Assembly (NCBI RefSeq): GCF_022965805.1
Contig: NC_133102.1
Span: 6,394,885-6,458,884 of the forward strand
Source: Primulina eburnea
Taxonomy: Eukaryota > Streptophyta > Magnoliopsida > Lamiales > Gesneriaceae
Length of the DNA stretch: 64,000 bases
Direction: 5' to 3'
The notes under the pieces were generated by a model. It had not been told where the DNA came from and did not search any database. It was given only the letters and a program-made list of their open reading frames with translations. Shown piece after piece: positions 1-9,922 of this stretch. Within the stretch, counting starts at the first letter, position 1; each line of letters starts with the position of its first letter. Position numbers and translations under genes: made by a program.

Positions 1-1350
1 TATGATAGAGAATGTCTCGGCCAAAAGTTAATCTTTGCACCAATCGCATTAACAAGCAAGCGATAGTCATATTTAGTGGGGTCGATTTATATTATATTGA
101 CAATTATTTAAATTTCTGGCAAAATAGCAAATTTTCTAATGGTGCGACAAAAAATAGGGCATGGTGGCACATAGTATACAAGTCAATTGACAAGCGCATC
201 AGTGACTTGTGAGAAAATTTTACAGTAGTTATAAATTTTCACCAAAACTTTTATTAGATCGTTTAATAAATCAATTTTATTATACGAATCTATAACTTGA
301 TCTCATTCATGATTTTTTTTTTTTACTTTTTATGTTAAAAAAATTAGTTTTTACTCTGAATATGGTTTGGTAAAATTTTAACTCTGAGTATGGATGGCGA
401 GAAATATAACACGTTTGGTTTGCAGGACAATGGCGTGATTTAGATTGAATATGACCAACTGTTTTTTTTTTTTTTTTTTAGGAATTCAAGTTTAATCAAT
501 AAAGATAAAAGTCGCCGATTCAATCAAAGGAATAGTTGATCTATATGTTGATACATAAAATATTTTGTTACATAGACAGAAATATATAGTTATATTTATG
601 TGGACATTCATAATTTTTTATTTTATTTTAACACTTTACTTTAAATTCATATTTTGCAGGTAAAGAGTGTATCTTTAACAATCATAAATTATTTTATCAT
701 AATATTAATTAACGAAAATGAATTTAGTTAATATACTAAGGTCAAACTATTAAAAAGTAATTCAATATTTAGGGGAACCAAAAAAAGGGGGAAAAGATTG
801 ACGTCATATTTGTCTGAGAAATAATAACAGTTGGTTTTACTTTGGAAAGTAAAACTTATATTTGTTAAATATTTTAAATTTTAATCTATAAATTATAATT
901 TAATTTCAATATTAAAAGATTTAGGAAAAATAAAGAAATGATGAAGGTATTTTGGTCTATGTAATAAAAGAAACAAAATCAATCAATCTCATTAAAATTA
1001 CCAAACACCACATATTTTACCATTTTATATTTTTTGCCCTTTTTAAAAAAAAAAATCACCGAATTACAAATTTTTCGATTATCTTATATCACGAACCAAA
1101 CGATAATTCGGTCGAATTTTCAAGTTTCTCTCTGAGTATGAACCGGCCCATCAAGAGACGATTACACTATCATTTGCAAATGTATTATTTTCTGCTTTAA
1201 CTTTTATATGTAAATGATTATATAGACGTATAACGGGCTTCTGGGCATTTGTGGAATGTGGGTTCGAGAGAGGCCCATCACGAAGAGCATATAATATTTT
1301 TTCAACCCAATATGAAGTTGGCCCAAACATTTTTGGCAACATCAGACTTC
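1..1350. other. AT-rich intergenic DNA, no gene seen
   Basis: The stretch is rich in A/T runs. The only open frames are short, low-complexity and without recognisable domains. I see no convincing gene, RNA gene or element end here. Confidence 0.6.
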
Positions 1351-1357
1351 CAACGTA

Positions 1358-1525
1358 GATATCTTGCACACCTATCGTGCACATTTTTATGAGCACCGAT
1401 GAGGTGTCACTCACCCATTGGATGTGATGAAATATAGAAAAATTGTGTACCCAATGTGTGAGTGGCACATCATCGGTGCTCATAAAGGTGTGCACGGTAT
1501 GTGTGCAGGATATCAAAACTGATAT
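1358..1525. mobile_element. Palindromic MITE, family 1 (copy 1)
   Basis: An almost fully palindromic unit of about 165 bp. One arm has the features CACACCTATCGTGCAC and GAGCACCGATGAGGTG. The other arm repeats them inverted (CATCGGTGCTCATAAAGG and GTGCACGGTATGTGTGCAGG). The arms are separated by a short A/T spacer with ATGAAATATAG. It is followed by TATACATATATATATG, so it sits next to a TA-rich tract as copy 2 does at 15400-15570. No coding capacity. It can fold into a long hairpin. Confidence 0.75.
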
Positions 1526-1957
1526 ACATATATATATGTATGTAAAACTTTATCGTTTTATAAAAAAATGTTGTAATATTAACAATACAACTCAAATATT
1601 TAGGATCGGGTAAAAACTCGAACGTCACGTTTCAACGATTCTACTCAACAGAGACAATTATTTTCTCTAACGAATTTTCTTTAAAAACTGTCAAAGCCCA
1701 TGTCTTTGTTTTTTCAAAAAAATATTATGACACCAACCTCGTTTTAGTGGCGAAAGGTATGTATTTACCTCGAAAGAAGGGAAAAGAACATTACAAAGAT
1801 TATTATTAATTACCTTTATACTTAGCTTGTTTTGGGAGCAAAAGTTACATTATCTTCCTAAAATATTAGTTAGTGCATAGTCACCTTAAAAGACGAGCAA
1901 AATAGGACACGCACAAAAGATATTACCAATTAATTATTTTTAGTAAATTTATATAAA

Positions 1958-2520
1958 GGCAAAAACTTGTATAAGACGGTCTCACGGGTCGTATTTGTGA
2001 TACAGATATCTTATTTGGGTCATTCATGAAAAATATTAATTTTTAGACAAAAACTTGTGTGAGACAGTCTCACGGGTCGTATTTGTGAGACAGATCTCTT
2101 ATCTGGGTCACCCATAAAAAAATATTACCTTTTATACTAAAAGTATTACTTTTTATTGTGAATATGGGTATAATTGATCCGTCTCACATATTATGATACG
2201 TGAGACGGTCTCACATGAGACTCACTTTATTTTTTATGCTAAGAGTATTAATTTTTAGACAAAAACTCATGTGAGACGGTCTCACGGGTCGTATTTGTGA
2301 GACGGATCTCTTATTTGGGTCATCCATGAAAAAGTATTACTTTTTATGCTAAGAGTATTACTTTTTATTGTGAATATGGGTAGGGTTGACCCGTCTCACA
2401 GATTAAGATCCGTGAGACGGTCTCACATGAGACCTACTCTAATTTTTATTGCGAATATCGGTAGGGTTGACCGTCTCACAGATTAGGATCCGTGAAACGA
2501 TCTCACATGAGACCCACTCT
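1958..2520. mobile_element. Cluster of GAGACGGTCTC MITEs, nested or tandem
   Basis: At least three full or partial copies of the window's commonest MITE lie end to end. Each unit runs from GACAAAAACTTGTGTGAGAC through an A/T-rich centre (TAAGAGTATTACTTTTTATTG) to a closing TGAGACGGTCTCACATGAGA. The unit is about 180 bp with imperfect inverted ends and contains the self-complementary core TGAGACGGTCTCA or its variants. The copies differ from each other, so this looks like repeated insertion or local duplication and later decay, not a recent amplification. Confidence 0.75.
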
Positions 2521-2999
2521 TATATAAAACCGTCGGTAATAATTTTAGGGAAGAATGTCTATATTCTCAACTAATTTTTTTTTTAAAAAAAATTAATATT
2601 CACGTACCAAAATATAATTAAGCTTGTCGACATCTGATTTTTATTTTAGGAGCCAAAAACAAAGAATTTTGTTTTAGGACAATACGAACTTATATCATGT
2701 AAAAAAAAAAAATTTAAATTTTTTGAATTTTAAATTCAAATCTTATTATCTCATGCATAAAGGATTTAACAAATTAATTATCATGATCTTATAAGACTTA
2801 GGGTTCGCTTGGTATTTAGGATGTGATAATTGAATGATTGATAATCTGAATGATAAATGTTTGATAGGATAAGATATGTAATTTGAGAGATATATAATAT
2901 TATGTGTGGTGTGTTTTTAAGAAGAGGGATAAAATCACGGAAAATTAATTCTGACCAAATTACCCTTCATCTATTATTTTTATATTTCTCCCACGACTT

Positions 3000-3643
3000 T
3001 GTACTTATCCCCAAACCTAGCAGCGTGTTCGTCAAAAATAAAAGCCGTGCTGTGGAAACCCTCGCCATTTTCTTCATCCGGGAAGATCGAGAAACGCGGT
3101 GAGCTTCCATGTTATTCTGAACCGAACTTTTAACATAAAGCACGAACATCTTCTTCTGATTATTTGTATTTACAGGTTATCTGAGAAATTATAGATACAA
3201 AAGTCGTTCGAACCAGCGGAAGCAAGATCTGTCTGCGTCTTCAATTTCTTGTGAGTAATTTCCAAATTTATAAGTCGCGTATTATTTCATTACCGAGTTT
3301 CACTCAAACGGAACTGATATTTTTTTGCGCTTTGAACGCGTATTAAATTTCTTATGTTTCTGTTGAGTTAATTTTTTTAGTTTTGTTTCCGCGTAATTTG
3401 TTGTGTCAACAATGTTTGATGCATCGTTGACGATTCCCCAATAGTATTATGTAGAAAGATTACTGCTTGTGTTTCCAATTTGAGACTTGTTCGCACTATT
3501 TTCACGAATCCAATCTTTTCTCCAAACATAATGACAGACAAAGATGTACATAAACGTTACAGTGGAAATTTGGTCCCATTTGAGTAGAATTTGTTAATCT
3601 TTTTACGAATGTTTCAAATTTTAGGTACCGATTTATAGGTATC
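3000..3643 (+). other. Probable two-intron 5' leader of the GRF-like gene
   Basis: Upstream of the ATG at 3644 the sequence looks like spliced untranslated leader. A donor follows GAAACGCG at about 3099. An acceptor TTTACAG precedes GTTATCTGAG near 3177. A second donor is at CTTGTGAGTAA near 3250, and a second acceptor ATTTTAG lies just before GTACCGATTT near 3625. No open frame covers the leader exons. This is inferred from splice-site sequence alone. Confidence 0.45.
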
Positions 3644-4147
3644 ATGGAACTCAAGACACCACCACAGTACGATTGTGGCACCGGGGTAATGATATTACGG
3701 AAAGCTGGGGATTACTCTACTCGTCCTGGTCACTATTACTATATTTGTCCCTCAGGTCTCAAACATCGAAACAGTTTCTCTTGGTATCTTGAGTACCATG
3801 GAAGGAATGTAACACCCACGTATGAACAGCCGTATAAATCAGAACATAAGTCAACTAATTTTGCAGATCATTCATCTAATACTAGTACCCAAACCTTTTG
3901 TAATGAGGAGTCAAGGAACTCATCGTCGGGGCCACATGTTCGTCAAGCGGAAGAAGCTCATCCACATGACAACAATCAATATTCTAAGATGGACCGTGGC
4001 ATCTCGCGTACAAGATATGAGTTACCAAATCCTGGCATGAAGAGCACACCATACTCACGTGATCATGTTTGTTGTTGTTTTGGGTTCATATGCGCGTTGA
4101 TATGCGTTCTTTTGCTCCTTATTGTAGTCCTTCTATTTAAATTATGA
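3644..4147 (+). CDS. Degenerate GRF-zinc-finger-like, tail-anchored protein in the Harbinger element
   Basis: 167 residues. Residues 8-47 resemble a GRF-type zinc finger: C11-G, a long middle, then RPGHYYYICP (residues 27-36) and NSFSW (43-47), matching the usual pattern CxC...NPGRxFYxCP...CxFFxW. It is degenerate: a single Cys replaces the first CxC pair, and a His-rich stretch stands where the last Cys is expected. The middle (50-135) is polar and low complexity. Residues 140-167 hold a Cys cluster (VCCCF) and one strong membrane segment at the extreme C-terminus, so a tail-anchored topology is likely. GRF fingers bind nucleic acid in other proteins; here the function is unknown. It lies inside the PIF/Harbinger element, opposite in strand to the transposase. 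The start has a spliced-looking leader. Confidence 0.6.
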   Translation: MELKTPPQYDCGTGVMILRKAGDYSTRPGHYYYICPSGLKHRNSFSWYLEYHGRNVTPTYEQPYKSEHKSTNFADHSSNTSTQTFCNEESRNSSSGPHVRQAEEAHPHDNNQYSKMDRGISRTRYELPNPGMKSTPYSRDHVCCCFGFICALICVLLLLIVVLLFKL

Positions 4148-5074
4148 TCTACTACATTATTTGTATATGTTATTTTGGCGGCTTCAAACTGTTTTGTCTA
4201 AGTGTAACAAATGTAATTCCATATCTTTTGATATGAGACATATATGTGGTGTGCAATTTCTGAGTCTTTATATTGAGTTCTTTGTTTGCTAATATGAGCA
4301 CCTACGTTATCACACTCGTACATACAACAGAATCATGTGAATGGGTAAGTTATTTATTAGCAAATATGTTTACATTGTTTTTCCATTTTACATCTCTGTG
4401 CTTTAATTACGAAATTTCTTGTAAATGCTTCAGATTTTCCTCGTCAATGTTGATCTGGTGAACAGCCTGAGTTTTGGGAGGGGCTCAAACATTCCTGTGT
4501 TAGGTAAGCATTCATTTGATGTACTTGTACTGTGATGATTAATTAGGTTAAATAATGATATGTGTTAGTTATGGTGATTTATTCATGTATTAGTAACTAG
4601 TCTTACGAATGTACTTCGGTTGATTTATTCACGTATTACTAACTGGTGTTCCGAAATTTACTTCGGTAGATTTATTCATGTATTAGTAAATGGTTTTAGT
4701 AATTTAATGCTTTTTTAAATTAGTTTGTCACCATTATTACTGCTTGTGTACCCAATATTTTGTAGTAATTGAATCTATGTGTTATGTGAACAAGCATGCA
4801 TCAAATCATCCCTGCACATATTAATTGCAGAGTAATCTTTTTACACTGTCTCACTACCAAAAAATAATTATGAGAATAGCTGTTGACATATGGTGTGCTA
4901 TCAAATCAAAATGATCCTCTATCTGTTTGGAATGACCAGCATTTACTCTTGGGTTGGTATACTATGTTTAATGTATTTGGGTTATTTAAACTCGCCCTCA
5001 TTCATCTGTAACATTTAGTTTACAAACTCAGTTTAGTTGATCATCTTGTGCTTATTTTGCAGAACACTCAAAAT

Positions 5075-5437
5075 ATGTCTGTTACATACAAAGCAAACTC
5101 TGAAGTAAGTGTAACTAGCAAGTACAAAGTGGATGTGATTATCATCTCAGATGATGAAGAAGTGACTGTAGAAGGAGAAGATATTGCTGTGCGCAAGGAA
5201 GTGGAGCATGTGTCATTCGAAGCCTCCGATGTCCCAAAAATATGCACTACCAGCAACCATCATTGCAAAAAATTAGAGGTCGACTGGCAAAAAAAGAAAA
5301 TGCTTGCCATGAAAGCAAGCAACAAACGGTCCAACAATCATCCCAGTGGTCGCCCTTCGAAGAAAACTTTACCTCCGAATGGTGCAGATGGATATGTAGT
5401 AATTAGTACCTCGGATGACTCAGCGAACTCCCCATGA
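5075..5437 (+). CDS. Small protein with SUMO-interacting-like motifs, Harbinger cargo
   Basis: The ATG at 5075 lies just after an acceptor-like TTTTGCAG (ends 5062) and opens 120 codons. An in-frame ATG at 5048 lies upstream of that acceptor and is probably intronic. Residues 19-29 read VDVIIISDDEE, a textbook-like SUMO-interacting motif (hydrophobic run followed by Ser/acidic residues). A second similar run, YVVISTSDDS, lies near the C-terminus (107-116). Between them is a Lys/Arg-rich stretch with NKRSNN and PSGRPSKK, which could be a nuclear-localisation or AT-hook-like segment. I do not recognise a family. A possible upstream exon ends at TGTGTTAG before GTAAGC (about 4502), so the true start could be further upstream or the frame could join the GRF-like transcript. 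A nuclear adaptor role is inference only. Confidence 0.45.
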   Translation: MSVTYKANSEVSVTSKYKVDVIIISDDEEVTVEGEDIAVRKEVEHVSFEASDVPKICTTSNHHCKKLEVDWQKKKMLAMKASNKRSNNHPSGRPSKKTLPPNGADGYVVISTSDDSANSP

Positions 5438-6465
5438 ATGTTTCTGCAAGTATGTCATAAGTATTCCACCCTTTTGCTGTACACAGGTGGACTATATCGT
5501 GTACGCATCTTTGTAATATGTATGTCGTTGTGGAGTGCGTAGTAGCTTTTGTTTTGGAATGTAAATCAACGTGTGGATAAGTATGATATGTTAGTTGTGA
5601 TTGTATTAGTAATAGCCTTATCATATCTTAACTGTGCGTTGTATATTGGCATAAGGGAATGAATAGTAATCGCCTTATCAGATCTTAACTGTCTACCCAC
5701 ACTTAAACGTGCACTGACTTCAGCTGCATAAGGGAATGAATTGTACTGTGTACCAACACTTATACGTGCACGAACTTCATCTGCTTAAGGGAATGAATTA
5801 TTGTGTGTAAAAACACTTAAACAATCCCACCTTTTGAAGTTTGGGTTCTCAATACCACATCTTAAGAAACTCCTATATCATATAGATATGTATTTACTGT
5901 ACTTCCAAGCACATGCTTATATTTAACAGATGAAGTGAAAGCACATCCCTGCACATATTGATCCGTCTCTTCCCCCAAAAATCAGCAAACATTACCAGAC
6001 TAACAAAATCACGAATGCAAACAAATTATAACAATGTATTCAAACTTAGAAGCTGTGTATCCTATACTGAGACTCGTCTGAGATCTCCATTTCACATTCT
6101 GAAAGTTCACAGATACAATGAAATTAGTAGGGCAATATAGCAGACGACAATTGTTCAGCCACAGAATACTTTAACTTGGACTTCGTTTACAAATCAAAAT
6201 GTCAAATCTACACTGCCTGGGACCATTGTTGATGATGTTAGGAGATTCAAGTACTATAAACCCATGGATAACAATATAGTACAAAGGCCAACTATGCATA
6301 TATTTAACGCCAAAATGTAGTTCCATTACAGCATTTTAAACAAGAGGCAAGAGCAACTATCAAAAGACTCAACGCCATAAACATGAAGTCACAACCTTAA
6401 TCCATAACCCAAAAAGTCAGAACCTTAAATACGTGCCAAAATATAGAACCCTATACCATGTCAGG

Positions 6466-7455
6466 TTATGGTTTTAGTAGTCGTTTGATTAAGCTGATCT
6501 TTCCTTCACGATCAAGCCGCAAGAACAAAGCTAGTTTGTTTGGGTTATCCACCAGTACCTCCGCCACACGCACTTTATCGTCTGAAGTTAATTCCGGAAT
6601 AGTTCCTAATGTGGCCAACACACTATCCGTAGCATTTTCAATTTTCGAATCAGATGCCATTTCTTTGATGAGGTTTGACATTGTTTCCTTCGTGATATCC
6701 GCTAAATTATTGATTGCAGCAACAATTTGATTGTCAACTTCGTCTAATTGCTTGCGTTTCTTTGACCTGTTTTTCGAAACTCCAGTTGGGTTTGACGATA
6801 GAGTCTGAGCTACAGACATTGATTCACCATCTCCTTCCAGTGGCCGATAAAAGTCGTCAATGCCAAATTCCATGCCAATGGGTTCATGTTCAGTCATATT
6901 TAAGACATCATGTACAACAGCTGAAAATGTCTCCACTCGCTCACCGGTTGCCCTATCATAGCCAAAGATTTCGCACCAGTCTTTATAATGTGGCCACCGC
7001 TTGTAGCGCAATACTCGAACACTATTGTCAACCTGTAATATATTCGTCTTAACAACGTATACATATGAAATATAAAGTTACGATATGAAAAATAACTTTG
7101 TGACCTTTAGTATCGCGTCCCATGCCTCATTTGTAGCGTCAATCATGTTTTCTGTGTCATTCCAACCAATACCACTTCTTGACAGCATTGATGTCAAGCA
7201 TCCATAATGTTTCTTCCACACGTGTATTTTCGAAGTTATGTGGGGATGCCCACGTAAGTCCGAATCTTTGAATGCATTCCGCAGTGCAGATTCCAATAGA
7301 GGTAAATAGCCATTACGGAATCCGTTCTCCGTTTTATATCCCTTGCTTATTATATCTTTCAATGCGACAATTAAAACCTGTTCCTCAGGGGCTGTCCAAC
7401 AACGTCGCAACTTATCTGCTTTTTTACCTTTCGATGTCACACTTGTGCTTTCCAT
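6466..7455 (-). CDS. Myb/SANT-like DNA-binding protein, PIF/Harbinger ORF
   Basis: Two exons: 7455-7105 (117 codons) and 7032-6466 (189 codons including stop), joined in phase 0 across a GT-AG intron of 72 bp, giving 305 residues. The first exon holds a plant Myb/SANT-like domain of the transposon type: RRCWTAPEEQVLIVALKDI near residue 17, then KIHVWKKHYGCL and GIGWNDTENMIDAT, continuing over the splice as RVLRYKRWPHYKDWCEIFG. The C-terminal half has a basic KNRSKKRKQLDE stretch and a helical segment. In Pong/PIF systems such a protein binds the transposon and recruits the transposase to the nucleus and DNA, which fits its position beside the transposase gene. Both exons are open. Confidence 0.85.
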
Positions 7456-7718
7456 TCTGTCAGATGTTTATTCTATATTAACCTGTTAAACATTATACGT
7501 GACAATTTATAGTCAGAGATGCAACATTACATTTGAAAATGTATAAACAAACTTCAGACCATAATTTGGATAACTATAATTCATCCAATACATAAGTCAC
7601 AAAACAAATGTTTTCAAAGACAACAGTAGTATGTAACGATCAAAGACAATGAAGTTTGCAATCAAGATACAACAAAATATAACAATTGTCTTAGTTGTGG
7701 TACATCGACATTGAAAAG

Positions 7719-9115
7719 TTATCTCTCCACATATCCCATTGCATCGGAGGAATTAAAATCATCAATAAAGTAATTGTCAGTAGGTGGCATTGGGCTTAAT
7801 GTCTCGTCGCCGATCTCGTCAACAAGATTATCCGGCATTTGAGCTCGAACAAAGTTGTGTAACAAAATGCAAGCCATTATGATTCTGTTCTGAGTTTTAA
7901 GTGGGTAGAAAGAAGGACTTCGAAGAATGGCCCATCTTTTTTTAAGCAAGCCAAAAGCTCTTTCAATCACATTCCTAGATTTGCTATGTGTCCAATTGAA
8001 GAGTTCTTTATAATTCTGGGGAGCAGTTGTGCGATTGCCCCAAGCATCCCTATGGTATGGTACTCTTCTGTACGGAGTCAAGAATCCTTGGACGTTTGCA
8101 TATCCATTATCGCACAAATAGTAACAACCTACCATTGAAATGTTATAGTTTGTTAATAAATTACCATTTCAAACAATAATGAAAAGGGAATCCAAAAAGG
8201 AAAATTGGTGAAACAACATCACAATACAAAACAATATTTTTACCTCTTTCAACTTTTAGTCCGTCGTCACGTGATAAAGCATCACGAAGAACTCGAGCAT
8301 CGGCTGCCGATCCTTCCCAACCACAGAGGGCATAAATGAAGTTCATATCTCGGTCGCACACTCCCAAAACATTCACGGCAATGGTTCCCTTTCTGGTTCT
8401 GTATTTTCCCTTCTCTGATACAGGCACATGAACATTAACATATGTACCATCCAACGCACCAACACAACCCTGAAAAATAAGTTACATAAATAGGATTAAC
8501 ATTTATCAGGACGATTACTGTAAGGTAGTGTACGAAGAACATTAATTATGACATTTGAAACAAGTAGTGTTGAGCAAATGTTCATATTACCTTGAACCAT
8601 TTCCACGTCTCGTCGGTGCATGTTTCGTCGACTGGGGAAGGCTTAACGAGCAGTATAGTATGTAACTTCAATACTGACCCCAATACTTCATGGAAATGAT
8701 TGCTGATTGTATGACCACTTCGTAAATAATCATGACCAATGACTCGGTTTTTTTTGTGATGCGCCAAAATAGACAAAAACATTGCGACTTTCTCTTCAAC
8801 CCTAACATATCTAGAATGTTGAAGCCCGCCGACGTGGGTTACCAAGTAACATAGTTGTGCAAAAGAATTTCTATTCATCCTCAAATTCACCACACATTCA
8901 ACATCTCCGGTTTCGATAATTCTTCTCAAATGGTTCATTTGTGCAGTGATTCTTCCTGTCATGCTGTATGAAGCGGCAGTTGTACGTGTTTGACGACGTC
9001 GTTTGGCGATACATCTCGTGCGATGGCGTATTAAAAGACATACCATAAAAGTAGTACGTACCACCATTTGGTGTAGCAGCAGGCAAATTCTAATGTTATC
9101 ATGTCTACGATCCAT
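7719..9115 (-). CDS. Harbinger (HARBI1-like) DDE transposase
   Basis: Three exons on the minus strand: 9115-8591, 8469-8244 and 8128-7719. All have GT-AG borders and compatible phases, giving 386 residues, a normal length for the family. The N-terminal exon holds the helical DNA-binding part (LRMNRNSFAQLCYLV, EEKVAMFLSILAHHKKNRVI). The catalytic domain carries the expected acidic residues: Asp in VGALDGTYV at the start of exon 2, Asp in YYLCDNGY at the start of exon 3, and Glu in NVIERAFGLLKKRW. The closing ACILLHNF motif is also typical. The enzyme would cut and paste the element at TWA targets. No stop or frameshift was found, so the gene could be functional. Confidence 0.9.
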
Positions 9116-9119
9116 TTTG

Positions 9120-9915
9120 CAGACTCACTTACCAAATGTAATAAAAGTTAGAACAAGAAAATACATAACATACGTAAAGTCACAAGCGTATTGAATAAAC
9201 TAGTATCTCTTTTATATCAATTTCAGCTGTAGCATTAGAAAAAAAAGTTATACAAGCTTCAGAAAGTTTTTTTTTTTTAACAAGAGCCAGATAAATAATT
9301 GACAACGAATTTCTCGAAAAATCTGAAATGAGCAAAATGTCGCAGGATTCAGGCCAAAATAAAATATACAGTATCAAAGAACATACCATCCAAACGACAG
9401 CACAAGATTACTCACTTTGTTACACACTTTTGTACCAAAAATCGAAAACACAAACCCACATTTATCATCACTGGACAGTTTTCATCACATGTATCAACGG
9501 GGAAAGAATTTATTCATCAGATACAAAATCAATACTCACACGTTGCTTAAAATGTGTTCGCCTGAAATTTTACCTTCGTAAAAGATTCAGATATACGCGG
9601 ATCTGTCTTCACAAACGAGGAGCTACAGATCGGAACTTTCCTTTTCTTTACAAATGTGCATCGGTCGGCTTCATTCAAGAAATAAGGAAAATGATGGCAG
9701 CAGACCCACTTGCAATATATTAATGCACAATAGGGGTATTGTTGTCATTAAACTTCAAAAGTGGAGAAGGATAATTGTTATCCTGCTTTATTTCATGGTT
9801 TTATTGTCAAACTCAAACAGTCAAATAGTCTAACAAATAATCAATGTAAAATTAAAAAAATAAAGCAAACAACATATTAGTAAACAATCCATCTTTAGTC
9901 AAGCTTACCAAACTG
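9120..9915. other. Right flank of Harbinger element, non-coding
   Basis: Between the transposase start and the right terminus. A 131-codon plus-strand frame at 9328-9723 has no recognisable domain and lies over the probable transposase promoter, so I did not call it a gene. Confidence 0.5.
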
Positions 9916-9922
9916 GGCCTTA

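Larger units (their letters stand above)
2801..9919 (-). mobile_element. PIF/Harbinger DNA transposon, apparently complete, with cargo genes
   Basis: The 7.1-kb element is bounded by TTA at 2798-2800 and TTA at 9920-9922, the TWA target duplication typical of PIF/Harbinger. The left end reads GGGTTCGCTTGGTA and the right end, read inward, GGCCCAGTTTGGTA, an imperfect terminal inverted repeat (9 of 14 match). Inside, on the minus strand, are a three-exon DDE transposase (9115-7719) and a two-exon Myb/SANT-like gene (7455-6466), the two proteins known to be needed by this superfamily. Two further plus-strand genes (3644-4147 and 5075-5437) lie in the left half. All reading frames are open through plausible splice sites, so it may be autonomous. 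The divergence of the inverted repeats is the main reservation. Confidence 0.85.

Noticed and set aside
4273..4461. 62-codon frame after the GRF-like gene
   Set aside because: Contains splice-like signals and no domain; more likely untranslated or intronic sequence.
9328..9723. 131-codon plus-strand frame at the right side of the Harbinger element
   Set aside because: No domain, Thr/Lys/Arg-heavy composition, and it overlaps the probable transposase promoter on the other strand.
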